DNA from: Pseudomonadota bacterium
Lineage (GTDB): Bacteria; Pseudomonadota; Alphaproteobacteria; Rhizobiales; Pleomorphomonadaceae
Assembly: GCA_018262505.1 (NCBI GenBank)
Contig: JAGSYV010000059.1
Location: 1 to 49,906, forward strand
Direction: 5' to 3'
Length of the DNA stretch: 49,906 bases
Below, in pieces: positions 7,455-16,851 of the stretch. The translations under genes and the position numbers were made by a program. The notes beneath the pieces were generated by a model. The model worked only from the letters and a program-made list of their open reading frames with translations, was not told where the DNA came from and did no database searches. Position 1 is the stretch's first letter, and each line of letters opens with the position of its first letter.

Positions 7455-9008
7455 TCAGCCCTGATAAACGAGCTTCGGTTGGCGAGCGGCCAAAGTCTCG
7501 TCGACACGGCGGCGCGGCGCAAGATGCGGTGCTGCCTTGAAGGCCGCGACATCCCCCGCCCTGGCCTTTTCGGCAAGATGCCGCAGTGTGCCGATGAACT
7601 GGTCGAGGCTCGCCTTCGACTCCGACTCGGTTGGTTCGATCAACAGGGCGCCGTGGACGACCAGTGGGAAATACATGGTCATCGGATGGAATCCCTCGTC
7701 GATCATCGCCTTGGCGAAATCGAGCGTCGTGACGCCGGTTCCCTCCAGAAAATGGTCGTCGAACAGCACTTCGTGCATGGCCGGCCGCTCTGGGAAGGCA
7801 ACCGACATGACATCCTTGAGGCGCGCCTTGACATAGTTGGCGGCAAGCACCGCATCCTCAGACGCTTGCTTGAGACCGTCGGCGCCATGGCTCAGCATAT
7901 AGGCGAGCGCGCGCACGAACATGCCCATCTGACCATGGAAAGCGGTGATGCGGCCAAAGGGTTTCAGCTCTCGTTCACCGGCCGCCTTGCGCGTCTCGAC
8001 GAATTCGGCCGTGCCATCCTTGTCGAACCGCACGAAGGGGACAGGCGCATAAGGCGCAAGGCGATCGGAAAGCACCACCGGACCGGCGCCGGGACCACCG
8101 CCGCCATGCGGCGTCGAGAAGGTCTTGTGCAGGTTGATGTGCATGGCGTCGACGCCGAGATCACCCGGCCGGACCTTGCCGACGATGGCATTGAAGTTGG
8201 CGCCATCGGCGTAGAAATAGGCACCGGCGGCGTGCACCGCTTCGGCGATCTCGACGATGTCGCGCTCGAACAGGCCGCAGGTGTTGGGGTTGGTCAGCAT
8301 GATCGCCGCCACGTCGGGACCGAGGCGCTTCCTGACTTCCTCAGGATCGACCGTACCATCGGCACGCGCCGGCACGCCGACCACGCGGAACCCGAGTTGG
8401 GCAGCCGACGCCGGATTGGTGCCATGTGCAGATTCGGGCACCAGCACCACGTCGCGTGCCTCGCCTCGATCGACGATCGCCGCCTTGATCGTTGCCATGC
8501 CGCACATTTCGCCGTGCGCACCGGCCTTGGGGCTCATGGCGACCGAGGCCATGCCGGCGAGTTCCAGCAGCCAGCGGCCAAGCTCGGCAATCAATTCGAC
8601 GGCACCTGATACCGTCGACAATGGCTGCAGGGGATGCACGTCACCAAATCCCGGTAGCCGCGCCATCGCCTCGTTGAGACGCGGGTTATGCTTCATGGTG
8701 CAGGAGCCGAGCGGATAGAGGCCAAGGTCGATGGCGTAGTTCTGACGGCTGAGGCGAACGTAATGACGCATCGTCTCCGGCTCGGTGAGGCCCGGAAGAT
8801 CGACGGGCGCCGTACGACCGAGGCCGCCGAGGCGGGACTCGAAGGCGTCGACGTCATCGAAGTCGACGCCGGAAGCATCCGGACGACCGACTTCGAACAG
8901 CAGCGGCTCCTCGATGGCGAGCCCTTGATTGCCGGTAAAGGTGGATGCGGCAGCAGCCGCGCCGGGGATGACGGGCGCGGTCGGGCGGCCCACGTTATTC
9001 ATGGTCAT
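7455..9008 (-). CDS. gcvPB: Glycine dehydrogenase (decarboxylating) subunit 2
   Basis: The PLP-bearing half of the two-subunit P-protein, which decarboxylates glycine and passes the aminomethyl group to lipoyl GcvH. The 517-residue product has the PLP lysine K295 in INLHKTFSTPHGGGGPGAG, the SCTMKHNPRLNE motif and SAHGTNPASAA. A strong Shine-Dalgarno GGAGGTGAT lies just upstream of the ATG, and these bases are the last codons of a 52-residue ORF whose TGA overlaps this ATG. Last gene of gcvT-gcvH-gcvPA-ORF-gcvPB. Expression should follow the glycine riboswitch upstream of gcvT. Confidence 0.96.
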   Translation of the reverse strand: MTMNNVGRPTAPVIPGAAAAASTFTGNQGLAIEEPLLFEVGRPDASGVDFDDVDAFESRLGGLGRTAPVDLPGLTEPETMRHYVRLSRQNYAIDLGLYPLGSCTMKHNPRLNEAMARLPGFGDVHPLQPLSTVSGAVELIAELGRWLLELAGMASVAMSPKAGAHGEMCGMATIKAAIVDRGEARDVVLVPESAHGTNPASAAQLGFRVVGVPARADGTVDPEEVRKRLGPDVAAIMLTNPNTCGLFERDIVEIAEAVHAAGAYFYADGANFNAIVGKVRPGDLGVDAMHINLHKTFSTPHGGGGPGAGPVVLSDRLAPYAPVPFVRFDKDGTAEFVETRKAAGERELKPFGRITAFHGQMGMFVRALAYMLSHGADGLKQASEDAVLAANYVKARLKDVMSVAFPERPAMHEVLFDDHFLEGTGVTTLDFAKAMIDEGFHPMTMYFPLVVHGALLIEPTESESKASLDQFIGTLRHLAEKARAGDVAAFKAAPHLAPRRRVDETLAARQPKLVYQG

Positions 9009-9163
9009 TGATCACCTCCAAAGGTGAACAGCGTCGAAAGCAGGAAGCTGCGGTAGCGGCTCGGCGTTTTCACCGGACTGTCGCTGAAGAAGCGGCGCTG
9101 AGAGGCCGGGGAGCTGTCCTTGCCCCACGGCTCGCCGCCCTCTGTCGGTCGTCTGTCGGTCAT
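9005..9163 (-). CDS. 52-residue ORF coupled between gcvPA and gcvPB
   Basis: A previously easy-to-miss small ORF fills the whole gap between the two P-protein genes. Its ATG overlaps the gcvPA TGA (ATGA, 9160-9163), and its TGA overlaps the gcvPB ATG (9005-9008), so both ends have the 4-bp overlap used for translational coupling across this genome. The peptide starts [18 protein letters not shown], has an Arg/Ser-rich middle, and ends with a hydrophobic-aromatic stretch, [15 protein letters not shown] recognise no family. It may be a true small protein, or its main role may be to carry ribosomes to gcvPB and keep the two subunits in balance. No transmembrane helix is long enough to be sure of. 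Confidence 0.6.
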   Translation of the reverse strand: MTDRRPTEGGEPWGKDSSPASQRRFFSDSPVKTPSRYRSFLLSTLFTFGGDQ

Positions 9164-10506
9164 GCCAGCGCCTCCTTGAGAGCAGCCGTCAACGCGGCCC
9201 TGTCATCGTCGGTGTTAACCTCGGTGGCAGCGACGACCAGCACGTTTTCGAGTTCCGGTCGGTTCGGCTCCAACCGGCTTGCCGGTACGCCGGCAAGAAT
9301 GCCGCGGGCAGCCAACGTTTCGACAAGAACGGAGGCATTTTTCGGCAGACGCAGGGCGAACTCGTTGAAGAAGGTGCGGTTGAGCAGCTCGACGCCAGGC
9401 AACGCGGCCAGCGCATCGGCGAGCTTCACCGCGTTGGCGTGATTGAGGCGGGCAAGCTTCGTCAATCCCGCGCCGCCCAGCAGCGTCAGGTGGATGGAGA
9501 AGGCCAGCGAGCAAAGGCCGGCGTTGGTGCAGATGTTGGATGTGGCCTTCTCGCGGCGAATGTGCTGTTCGCGCGTCGACAGCGTCAGCACGAAGGAACG
9601 CCGGCCGTCGGCATCCACCGTCTCGCCGCAGAGACGACCGGGCATCTGGCGAACGTATTTCTGGCGCGTCGCAAAGAGGCCGACATAGGGACCGCCGAAA
9701 CTGAGCGGGTTCCCGAGCGATTGCCCCTCGCCAACGACGATGTCGGCGCCCTGCGCGCCCGGCGGCTCGATCAGGCCGAGCGACACCACCTCGGTGAAGA
9801 CGGCGATCAACAGCGCGCCGACGGCATGCGCCTTTTCAGCGACTGGCCTGAGATCGTAGAGATGACCGTAGAAGGAGGGCGACTGCACGACCACGCAGGA
9901 AGTCGTCTCATCGATGGCGGCGAGGATATCCTCGGTGCCCGAGAGGTCCGGCGGCAGACTCTCCACCGTATGGCCTGGGAAACGCGTCACCGTCTCGACG
10001 ACACCGCGATAGTGCGGGTGGACGCCGCCCGACAGCACTGCCTTGTCACGCTTGGTGACGCGGTGGGCCATCAGCACCGCCTCGGCCAGCCCCGTCGAGC
10101 CGTCATACATCGAGGCGTTGGCGACCTCCATGCCGGTGAGGCGGGCGACCTGGGTCTGGAACTCGAACAGGACCTGCAACGTGCCCTGGGCAATTTCCGG
10201 CTGATAGGGCGTGTAGCTCGTCAGGAATTCCGAGCGCTGGATCAGGTGATCGACGGTGGCTGGAACGTGATGCCGATAGGCGCCGGCACCGATGAAGAAA
10301 GGCACTGAGCCAGCTGGCGTGTTCTTCGCCGCCATCGTTCCAAGGCGGCGGGCGACAGCCTGCTCGCTGGCGTGCGGCGGTAGCTTCGGCAGCATGGCGA
10401 GGCGTTTCTCCGCCGGCAGATCAGCGAAGAGATCGTCGATCGAAGCAACACCGATGGCCGAAAGCATGTCGGCCCGATCAGTATCGGAAAGAGGAAGATA
10501 GCGCAT
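9160..10506 (-). CDS. gcvPA: Glycine dehydrogenase (decarboxylating) subunit 1
   Basis: The non-PLP-lysine half of the split P-protein (448 residues), partner of GcvPB. The family signature is clear: [19 protein letters not shown] at the start, [38 protein letters not shown] and [16 protein letters not shown], with [20 protein letters not shown] near residue 320. It overlaps the following 52-residue ORF by 4 bp. Between it and gcvH is a 172-bp spacer in which I see no gene. Bacteria with a single fused gcvP differ from this split form. Confidence 0.96.
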   Translation of the reverse strand: MRYLPLSDTDRADMLSAIGVASIDDLFADLPAEKRLAMLPKLPPHASEQAVARRLGTMAAKNTPAGSVPFFIGAGAYRHHVPATVDHLIQRSEFLTSYTPYQPEIAQGTLQVLFEFQTQVARLTGMEVANASMYDGSTGLAEAVLMAHRVTKRDKAVLSGGVHPHYRGVVETVTRFPGHTVESLPPDLSGTEDILAAIDETTSCVVVQSPSFYGHLYDLRPVAEKAHAVGALLIAVFTEVVSLGLIEPPGAQGADIVVGEGQSLGNPLSFGGPYVGLFATRQKYVRQMPGRLCGETVDADGRRSFVLTLSTREQHIRREKATSNICTNAGLCSLAFSIHLTLLGGAGLTKLARLNHANAVKLADALAALPGVELLNRTFFNEFALRLPKNASVLVETLAARGILAGVPASRLEPNRPELENVLVVAATEVNTDDDRAALTAALKEALA

Positions 10507-10678
10507 GCAACGGGCTCCAATAGCCGAATCAAGCGATGCTGTTGTTCCGGGGAGGCGGCCTTCGCGCTCCTACCGTGCGATAGGCCCGGGCGGGCGGCAC
10601 GCCTTGGCGAACCATCGCGCCTCTTGGAAGCGGGCCTTTAGCAGGCAAAGACGCTGCCGGAGACGTACCCCGAGGTTG

Positions 10679-11050
10679 TTAAAGTCCTTCGACGAAGGTC
10701 TTGTAGGCGGCCTCGTCCATCAGAACTTCGAGTTCGGCAGGATCCGACATTTCGATCCGGCAGAACCAGCCGGCACCCTCCGGGTCCTCGTTGACGGTGA
10801 TCGGATTGTCGGCGAGCGGTCCATTCGCCTCGACGACCGTTCCGGTGACCGGCGAATAGACTTCGCTCGCCGCTTTGACGCTCTCGACGACTGCCGTCTC
10901 TTCGCCCTTTTTCACCTTGCGACCGATGACCGGCACCTCGACGAACACCACGTCGCCGAGCTGGGCCTGCGCATAGTCGGTAATGCCGAGGGTGGCGATG
11001 TTGCCGGCCACGGCGATCCACTCGTGCTCTTCGGTGTAATACTTGGTCAT
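10679..11050 (-). CDS. gcvH: Glycine cleavage system H protein
   Basis: The lipoylated carrier of the glycine cleavage system (123 residues, normal length). K59 in VVESVKAASEVYSPVTG is the lipoylation site, with the conserved ExVK context. It starts MTKYYTEEHEWI, as is typical, and ends ...AAYKTFVEGL. It shuttles the aminomethyl intermediate among P, T and L proteins in the cytoplasm. It lies 27 bp after gcvT in the riboswitch-led operon. Confidence 0.96.
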   Translation of the reverse strand: MTKYYTEEHEWIAVAGNIATLGITDYAQAQLGDVVFVEVPVIGRKVKKGEETAVVESVKAASEVYSPVTGTVVEANGPLADNPITVNEDPEGAGWFCRIEMSDPAELEVLMDEAAYKTFVEGL

Positions 11051-11077
11051 GATTGTGTTCCGCTGCTTCTGGAAGTT

Positions 11078-12238
11078 TTACTTGGGCGCGCGATAAAACC
11101 GCGCCGGAACGAAGGGAAGAGAGACGATTTCGGCCGGCAGCGCCTTGCCGCGCACGACCAACCCCACCCGCGTGCCCGGCCGGGCGTGAACCGCGGCGAC
11201 GTAGCCCATTGCTACCGGGCCGCCAACGGTTGGGCCGAAGCCGCCGGAGGTGACGACACCAATGGCGACGCCGTTCTCGTCGACGATCTCGGCACCGTCG
11301 CGGGCGGGTGCGCGCCCATCCGGTCGAATGCCGACACGTTTGCGGGCGACGCCCTCGGCGATCTGCGACAGAACGATATCGGCGCCGGGGAAGCCGCCTT
11401 CTTCGCGGCGGCGTTTCTGGATCGACCAGAGGAGACCAGCTTCGACCGGCGTCGTCGTCTCATCGATGTCATGACCGTAAAGGCAGAGCCCGCCTTCAAG
11501 GCGCAGCGAGTCGCGAGCGCCAAGGCCAATTGGTCGGACGCGGGGATCGCGTAGCAGGATTTCCCAAAGGCCCACCACCGTATCGGCGTGAACCGAAATC
11601 TCAAAACCGTCCTCACCGGTATAGCCGGAACGGGACAGAAAGACTGGAATACCGGCGATGCTCGCCGAGCCGACAGCCATGAAATCCCAACCGGCAACAT
11701 CGGCGCCGAGAGAGACCAGCACGTTGACCGCTTCGGGACCCTGCAAGGCGAGCAGTGCCCGCTCTTCGTGGATTTCGAGCAGCACATTCTCAGGCAGCCG
11801 AGCTGCAATATGGGCGTAGTCCGCGACCTTGCAGGCGGCGTTGACGACCAGACCGAGCGTACCGTCGGCGCCGAGAGCGCGATGCACCATCAGGTCATCG
11901 AGGATACCGCCGCGCTCGTTGAGAAGCTGGGAATAGCGCTGCCGGCCCGGCTCGAGGCCGAGGATGTCAGCCGGTATCAAGGATTCGAGGGCACGGGCTA
12001 CCGTCTGATGGTCAGGTCCGCGAAGCGTCGCCTGTCCCATATGCGACACGTCGAACAGGCCAGCCGCGGCGCGGCAATGGGCGTGTTCGGCGAGAATGCC
12101 TTCGTATTGCACCGGCATCAGATAGCCGGCGAACGGCACCATGCGGGCACCGAGCGCCACGTGGGCGTCATGGAGCGGTGTCTTGAGTGGCGCGACGGCG
12201 GAATGCGTGTCGTGGTCGGCATGGACGGGCGTCGTCAT
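11078..12238 (-). CDS. gcvT: Aminomethyltransferase (glycine cleavage T protein)
   Basis: Transfers the methylene group from aminomethyl-lipoyl GcvH to tetrahydrofolate, releasing ammonia. The 386-residue product shows LHDAHVALGARMVPFAGYLM, FDVSHMGQATLRGPD, the SRSGYTGEDGFEI motif of the folate-binding core, and IGLGARDSLRLEGGLCLYGH. GGAG lies nine bases before the ATG. It is the first gene of the operon, about 50 bp downstream of a tandem glycine riboswitch, so glycine should raise its expression along with gcvH, gcvPA and gcvPB. Confidence 0.95.
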   Translation of the reverse strand: MTTPVHADHDTHSAVAPLKTPLHDAHVALGARMVPFAGYLMPVQYEGILAEHAHCRAAAGLFDVSHMGQATLRGPDHQTVARALESLIPADILGLEPGRQRYSQLLNERGGILDDLMVHRALGADGTLGLVVNAACKVADYAHIAARLPENVLLEIHEERALLALQGPEAVNVLVSLGADVAGWDFMAVGSASIAGIPVFLSRSGYTGEDGFEISVHADTVVGLWEILLRDPRVRPIGLGARDSLRLEGGLCLYGHDIDETTTPVEAGLLWSIQKRRREEGGFPGADIVLSQIAEGVARKRVGIRPDGRAPARDGAEIVDENGVAIGVVTSGGFGPTVGGPVAMGYVAAVHARPGTRVGLVVRGKALPAEIVSLPFVPARFYRAPK

Positions 12239-12290
12239 GCATCAACTCCGGATAGAGGTGGGCGGACGACAGGCTCCGTCATGTCCGCGC

Positions 12291-12476
12291 CCCCTCTGTC
12301 ACGTAACCTGAGAGATTTCCCCGGACTCCCTGTCCAGGTTACTCCTTCGGTGAGTCGAAGCCTGGGCCTCGCCTGCTTTCCAGAGCGTCGTCCGCTGCGA
12401 GCGGTCCGTTTGCCTGAGAGTTTCCGGGGCGGTTGCTCCTTCGGCGCCGACGGTAACCACCGTCGATCTCTCCCGC
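12291..12476 (-). promoter_or_regulatory. Tandem glycine riboswitch upstream of gcvT
   Basis: Read on the minus strand, two aptamers follow each other. The first has GGGAGAGA, GCGCCGAAGGAGCAACC and ACTCTCAGGC. The second has CACCGAAGGAGTAACC and ATCTCTCAGG. The GxACCGAAGGnGnAA and CTCTCAGG elements are the signature of the glycine aptamer, and their doubling with a linker between is the classical cooperative form. It ends about 50 bases before gcvT. In known cases glycine binding turns on gcv expression. I see no clear terminator between aptamer 2 and the gene, so control may act on translation or on a fold I cannot resolve by eye. Confidence 0.93.
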
Positions 12477-12534
12477 GCAGCGTCTCGGGGCCTTGCGGCT
12501 CCACGTCCGGGCACGACTATCCCGAACAACCGCC

Positions 12535-12563
12535 AGCATGACCTGCCGGCGGCGGAATTTCAA
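12535..12563 (-). promoter_or_regulatory. Candidate promoter of the gcv operon
   Basis: On the minus strand TTGAAA (12563-12558) and CATGCT (12540-12535) are spaced by 17 bases, a fair sigma-70 match. Transcription would begin near 12528, some 50 bases ahead of the first glycine aptamer. The -10 element matches only half of its consensus, so this is tentative. Confidence 0.35.
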
Positions 12564-12591
12564 GCGACTTCGATCAGCGCTGTGCCGCGAC

Positions 12592-13176
12592 CTACTTCTT
12601 CTTTTTGTCTTTGCTCTCGTCGAAGCCGACGTAGATGACGAAGTTGCCTTGGCTCTTGTCGCCTGTCACCACGAGATCCGGCGCTACGAAATCCCAGTCG
12701 GCCGCGGCGGCGCCCGGCGCAATCGTGATGTTCTGGGCATAGAGCTTGGAGTAAAGCACTTCGTCACCGTTGCGCACCAACACGACGCGCACAGGCAATG
12801 TCGCAGCGCCAATTGCCCCATTAGGCCCGGCGAGGAGGCGGCCGGCCACTCCCACCTTGATGGTGGTGTTGCCGGAGGCGTCGGTGTGGCATTCGCGGGC
12901 GAATTTGCGAATGGTGCCCTGGAAGCGGACGGCGCTAAAATCGCCTTCCTTGCCCTTTTCGAACACGGCCAGCATTTGCGTGCCTTCGCGCACCTGCACG
13001 TCCGGACAAACAGCGACCGGCGCGAATTTCTCCAGCGTCTCCTGTTCGGCCTTGGGATCGGTGCCTCCCGAGACCCACGAACGGGGTGAGAAGCTGCTGC
13101 CCGAGGAACAGGCCGAAAGCGTCACGGCAAGCGCCAACGCCGACAAAATCTTACCGCTGAAACCGACAGAACTCAT
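12592..13176 (-). CDS. Lipoprotein of unknown function
   Basis: A 194-residue protein with a type II signal peptide: MSSVGFSGKILSALALAVTL followed by the lipobox LSAC, so it is expected to be lipid-anchored in the envelope. GGAGGTAA stands eight bases before the ATG, fixing the start although the frame is open further upstream. The mature domain has strands around CPDVQVREGTQMLAVFEKGK and a tail ending in KDKKKK. It contains two more cysteines (VCPDV, ECHTD). I know no function for it; it looks like a conserved Hyphomicrobiales lipoprotein. It shares the upstream region with the divergent ispH. Confidence 0.8.
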   Translation of the reverse strand: MSSVGFSGKILSALALAVTLSACSSGSSFSPRSWVSGGTDPKAEQETLEKFAPVAVCPDVQVREGTQMLAVFEKGKEGDFSAVRFQGTIRKFARECHTDASGNTTIKVGVAGRLLAGPNGAIGAATLPVRVVLVRNGDEVLYSKLYAQNITIAPGAAAADWDFVAPDLVVTGDKSQGNFVIYVGFDESKDKKKK

Positions 13177-13446
13177 GAGAGCGTTACCTCCGCTTCGCCG
13201 CTTCCATAGCACGCGGCCCCGGCCTTGGCGACTCGTTCCATGCCTGTCATTTGTCATGGGTATCCGGCCCTGCGTCTTCGCTTTGCTAGACGCAATGGCG
13301 ACAGATTCCGAATCCAAAACACCATCGCGTAGAGTGCCGGTACCCATGGCCGCGGTTTCAAGCAATAGCCCTTGAGATCACCGCCTTCCCTTGACAGTCC
13401 CCGGGCAAACACTTCTATTCCGCTTCTTCAGCAAGAGGGACCAGGG

Positions 13447-14421
13447 TTGACGCTGCCGAAGCTCAAGATTCTGCTCTGTGCGCCGCGCGGCTTCTGCGCC
13501 GGCGTCGACCGGGCGATCCAGATCGTCGATCTGGCGCTTGCTCGCTATGGCGCGCCGGTCTACGTGCGGCACGAAATCGTCCACAACAAATACGTGGTCG
13601 AAGAGCTCAGGGCCAAGGGCGCCGTATTCGTCGAGGAACTCGACGAGATCCCCGATACGGAGCAACCGGTTATCTTCTCCGCACACGGCGTACCGCGCTC
13701 GGTGCCGGCCGCCGCTCAGGCGCGCAACCTCTTTCAGCTCGATGCCACCTGCCCGCTGGTCACCAAGGTGCACCGCGAGGCCGAGATCCATCACAAGAAG
13801 GGACGACACGTCATCCTGATCGGGCACGCCGGCCATCCCGAGGTGATCGGCACCATGGGGCAACTACCCGAGGGGGCGGTGACGCTGATCGAGACCGTCG
13901 ATGACGTCGGCAAGCTGAGCTTTCCGGCCGGCACGGTGCTTTCCTACACATCGCAAACCACGCTGTCGGTCGACGACACGCGGACCATCGTCGAGGCGCT
14001 CACCGTTCGTTTTCCGGACATCGTCCCACCGCACAAGAGCGACATCTGCTACGCCACGACCAACCGACAGGCAGCCGTGCGCGAAGTGGCCCCCAAAGTC
14101 GACGCCATGCTGGTGGTCGGCGCGCCGAACTCGTCCAACTCACAGCGCCTCCGCGAAGTGGCCGCCCGCGAAGGCTGCGCGCGCGCCTTCCTGATCCAGC
14201 GGGCCTCCGACCTCGACTGGGACGCGCTCGACGGCATCGGAACGCTGGGGATTACCGCCGGAGCCTCGGCGCCGGAAGTTCTCGTCGAAGAAATCATCGA
14301 TGCTTTCGCCGCCCGTTACGACGTATCGGTCGAAACGGTCCGGACGGCCGAGGAAACCATCGCCTTCACCCTTCCGCGCCCACTGCGCGACATGGCCGAC
14401 CAGAGCGGCCCGGAGCTCTAG
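13447..14421 (+). CDS. ispH: 4-hydroxy-3-methylbut-2-enyl diphosphate reductase
   Basis: Final enzyme of the MEP isoprenoid pathway; it reduces HMBPP to IPP and DMAPP with a [4Fe-4S] cluster. The three cluster cysteines are seen in [16 protein letters not shown] (the GFC cysteine), [13 protein letters not shown] and [13 protein letters not shown]. The start is read as TTG 13447, eight bases after GAGGGA, giving 324 residues, normal for the family; another TTG at 13372 would add a 25-residue extension of poor quality. It heads the operon ispH-thrB-rnhA-lipid kinase, with one base between its stop and thrB. Confidence 0.95.
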   Translation: MTLPKLKILLCAPRGFCAGVDRAIQIVDLALARYGAPVYVRHEIVHNKYVVEELRAKGAVFVEELDEIPDTEQPVIFSAHGVPRSVPAAAQARNLFQLDATCPLVTKVHREAEIHHKKGRHVILIGHAGHPEVIGTMGQLPEGAVTLIETVDDVGKLSFPAGTVLSYTSQTTLSVDDTRTIVEALTVRFPDIVPPHKSDICYATTNRQAAVREVAPKVDAMLVVGAPNSSNSQRLREVAAREGCARAFLIQRASDLDWDALDGIGTLGITAGASAPEVLVEEIIDAFAARYDVSVETVRTAEETIAFTLPRPLRDMADQSGPEL

Positions 14422-14422
14422 A

Positions 14423-15403
14423 ATGGCCGTCTACACGGATGTTTCCGACGAGGAACTTTCCGATTTTCTGACTCGCTACGACATCGGCGCGCTGGTCTCC
14501 TGCAAAGGGATCGCCGAGGGCGTCGAAAACTCCAACTTCCTGCTCGGAACTGAGACGGGGCGCTTTATTCTGACGCTTTACGAGAAGCGGGTGAACGAGG
14601 CCGATCTGCCGTTCTTTCTCGGTCTGATGGACCATCTGGCTGGCCGCGGCATCAATTGCCCGCAGCCGGTGCGCGATCGCGACGGCCGCGCGCTCGGCCG
14701 TCTTGCCGGCCGCCCCGCGACCGTCGTCAGCTTTCTCGATGGCATGTGGGTGAAACGGCCGGAGGTCAGCCATTGCGGACAGGTGGGCGAAGCCCTGGCC
14801 CGTCTGCATAAGGCTGGCGAAGGATTTTCCATTCGCCGCCGCAACGGCCTCGGGCCGGATGGTTGGCCGCCGCTTTATGCTGGCAGCGCCGATCGCGCCG
14901 ATGAGGTGCTCGCTGGGCTCGGCGGCGAAATCGAGGCCGAACTCGCCTTCATTGGTGCGCATTGGCCAAAGGGCTTGCCGGAAGGCGTCATTCACGCCGA
15001 CCTCTTTCCCGACAATGTGTTTTTCCTGAAGGGGCAGCTCTCCGGCCTCATTGACTTCTATTTCGCCTGCAATGACTTCCTGGCCTATGATCTCGCGATC
15101 TGCCTCAACGCTTGGTGCTTCGAACCGGACGGTGCCTTCAACATCACCAAGGGGCGGGCGATGCTGGCAGGCTATACCGCCGGTCGACCGCTGACCGATG
15201 CCGAGATCAAAGCTTTGCCGGTGCTCTGCCGCGGGTCGGCGCTACGCTTCCTGCTCACGCGCCTCTATGACTGGCTGATGACGCCACCCGGCGCGCTCGT
15301 CCGCAAGAAGGACCCGCTCGAGTATTACCGAAAGCTGCGGTTCCACCGGACAGCGGCCACCGCCACTGCCTACGGTCTCGAGCTTGCCGGAACCGGCGCA
15401 TGA
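14423..15403 (+). CDS. thrB: Homoserine kinase (ThrB2 type)
   Basis: Phosphorylates homoserine in threonine biosynthesis; thrC for the next step is at 40.6-42.0 kb. The 326-residue product is of the aminoglycoside-phosphotransferase-like ThrB type used by many alphaproteobacteria. It has [20 protein letters not shown] at the N-terminus, the catalytic [13 protein letters not shown] loop and [20 protein letters not shown] (metal-binding Asp) near residue 210. The ATG is one base after the ispH stop; the TGA overlaps the rnhA ATG by four bases. Confidence 0.95.
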   Translation: MAVYTDVSDEELSDFLTRYDIGALVSCKGIAEGVENSNFLLGTETGRFILTLYEKRVNEADLPFFLGLMDHLAGRGINCPQPVRDRDGRALGRLAGRPATVVSFLDGMWVKRPEVSHCGQVGEALARLHKAGEGFSIRRRNGLGPDGWPPLYAGSADRADEVLAGLGGEIEAELAFIGAHWPKGLPEGVIHADLFPDNVFFLKGQLSGLIDFYFACNDFLAYDLAICLNAWCFEPDGAFNITKGRAMLAGYTAGRPLTDAEIKALPVLCRGSALRFLLTRLYDWLMTPPGALVRKKDPLEYYRKLRFHRTAATATAYGLELAGTGA

Positions 15404-15882
15404 CCGAGAAAAAGCGCATCACCGTCTATACCGACGGCGCCTGTTCGGGAAATCCAGGTCCCGGTGGCTGGGGAGCGATCCTCGTTTATGGCGACAAGTG
15501 CAGGGAACTCTGCGGTGGCGAGCAACTCACCACCAACAACCGCATGGAGCTGACCGCCGCCTGCGCGGCGCTCGAAGCGTTGACGCGGGCCTGCGCCGTC
15601 GATCTCTATACCGACAGCCAATATGTGAAGGGCGGCATCACCGGCTGGATCTTTGGTTGGAAGAAGAACGGCTGGAAGACCGCAGACAAGAAGCCGGTGA
15701 AGAACGCCGATCTCTGGCAGCGACTCGAGGCGGCGCGCGGGTGTCACAGCGTCGAGTGGCACTGGGTAAAAGGCCACGCCGGCCACGACATGAACGAACG
15801 GGCCGATGAGCTCGCCCGTCTCGGCATGGCGCCGTTCAAGCCGGGCTACAGGCCGCCAGACGGAGGCGCAGATGCCGCATGA
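15400..15882 (+). CDS. rnhA: Ribonuclease HI
   Basis: Degrades RNA in RNA-DNA hybrids such as replication primers and R-loops. The 160-residue product contains all four carboxylates: D in [18 protein letters not shown] in [11 protein letters not shown] in [16 protein letters not shown] and D in NERADELAR, plus the catalytic-loop histidine of KGHAGHD. Length is normal. Translationally coupled to thrB, and its last bases overlap the start of the lipid kinase gene. Confidence 0.96.
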   Translation: MTEKKRITVYTDGACSGNPGPGGWGAILVYGDKCRELCGGEQLTTNNRMELTAACAALEALTRACAVDLYTDSQYVKGGITGWIFGWKKNGWKTADKKPVKNADLWQRLEAARGCHSVEWHWVKGHAGHDMNERADELARLGMAPFKPGYRPPDGGADAA

Positions 15883-16747
15883 AGCCGCGCCGATCCTGGT
15901 GGTTGCCAATCCGGTGGCCGGCAGTTTCAACTATCGTCATCTGATGCGGCTGGCCGAGCGGCTCGACCGGCTTGGCCTCAAGTCGGACATCTGGCTGACC
16001 CGCTACTCCGGCGAGCTCGCCGACATCGCCGCCGACCTTTCGCCAGCGGTCCGCACACTGGTGGTGGGCGGCGGCGACGGCTCGATCAACGAGGCGATAA
16101 CCGGCATCATACGGCGCGGCGGCGGCGCCCCTGCCCTCTCCATTCTGCCATTCGGCACCGCCAATGTGCTGGCGCATGAACTCGGTGTGCCGTTCTCGCC
16201 CGAAAAGCTGGCCGAGCGCATCGCTGCCGGTCGTACCGAACAGTTGCATCTCGGAACGGTTGGGGATCGCCCCTTCTCGCTGATGGTGTCGGCCGGCTTC
16301 GACGCCGATATCGTCCACGCGGTCGACGCGCCGTTCAAGCGGCGATGGGGCAAGCTCGCCTATGGCTGGCGCGGTCTGACACTGGCACTCGCAAGGACGG
16401 GGCGCGACGTGACCGTCATCGCCGACGGCGAGACCATCTGTTGCCGAATCGCGGTGGTGACGACGGCGCGCTTTTATGGTGGTCCGCTTGCGATTACCCG
16501 TCACACCCGTGCCACCGAGCCGGGGCTGCGCCTGGTGACGCTTGCCGATGACCGGCCCGCGACATTGCTCCGCGCCGCCACTGCCCTGGCACTCGGACGT
16601 CTCGACAGGCTTGCAGCCGTTCAGGATCGGGCGGTCACCGAAGTGCGGTTTTCCGGCAAGGACATTTGCATGCAAATCGACGGCGACCGTCTGGAAACGA
16701 CCGACGCGGTGGTGCGCGCCGGCCGAACCATCGACGTGATCAGCTAG
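15872..16747 (+). CDS. Diacylglycerol/lipid kinase family protein
   Basis: A 291-residue soluble lipid kinase of the DAGK catalytic (YegS/DgkB-like) family. The nucleotide-binding [11 protein letters not shown] (about residue 65) and [12 protein letters not shown] (about residue 95) are present, followed by a beta-sandwich C-terminal half with FYGGPLAIT. The lipid substrate cannot be read from sequence. ATG 15872 follows GGAGG by five bases and lies inside the rnhA end (11-bp overlap). The stop codon is inside a long hairpin that may end this operon. Confidence 0.88.
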   Translation: MPHEAAPILVVANPVAGSFNYRHLMRLAERLDRLGLKSDIWLTRYSGELADIAADLSPAVRTLVVGGGDGSINEAITGIIRRGGGAPALSILPFGTANVLAHELGVPFSPEKLAERIAAGRTEQLHLGTVGDRPFSLMVSAGFDADIVHAVDAPFKRRWGKLAYGWRGLTLALARTGRDVTVIADGETICCRIAVVTTARFYGGPLAITRHTRATEPGLRLVTLADDRPATLLRAATALALGRLDRLAAVQDRAVTEVRFSGKDICMQIDGDRLETTDAVVRAGRTIDVIS

Positions 16748-16785
16748 ATCGTCGTGCGTCCTAACGGACGCAAGATGACGATCTA
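16745..16785. terminator. Long hairpin at the stop of the lipid kinase gene
   Basis: TAGATCGTC (16745-16753) pairs with GACGATCTA (16777-16785) and, inside it, TGCGTCC (16755-16761) pairs with GGACGCA (16766-16772) around a TAAC loop. The outer arm begins with the gene's own TAG. It is a likely transcription stop or mRNA 3'-end protector. The plus strand after it reads GGTCTTTGTTGTT, only partly T-rich. Confidence 0.55.
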
Positions 16786-16798
16786 GGTCTTTGTTGTT

Positions 16799-16843
16799 GC
16801 ATCGGATTTTCCGAAAACCGGATTCCACTTTTCGGTCCGATGC
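16799..16843. repeat. Palindromic intergenic repeat (rhizobial AAAACCG-CACTTTT type)
   Basis: Two nested stems: GCATCGGA/TCCGATGC (16799-16806 with 16836-16843) and CCGAAAA/TTTTCGG (16811-16817 with 16829-16835). The centre GAAAACCGGATTCCACTTTT is the core of a palindromic repeat that I recall as common between genes in Hyphomicrobiales. A variant of the same layout lies at 17423-17466, on the other side of the peroxiredoxin gene. Confidence 0.65.
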
Positions 16844-16851
16844 TTTAAACT

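Noticed and set aside
10507-10678. Possible gene in the gcvH-gcvPA spacer
   Set aside because: Only a 28-codon arginine- and proline-rich frame is available, without a ribosome binding site or coupling to its neighbours.
16668-16685. Palindrome ATTTGCATGCAAAT inside the lipid kinase gene
   Set aside because: It encodes conserved-looking protein sequence and is not part of the 57-bp repeat; probably chance.
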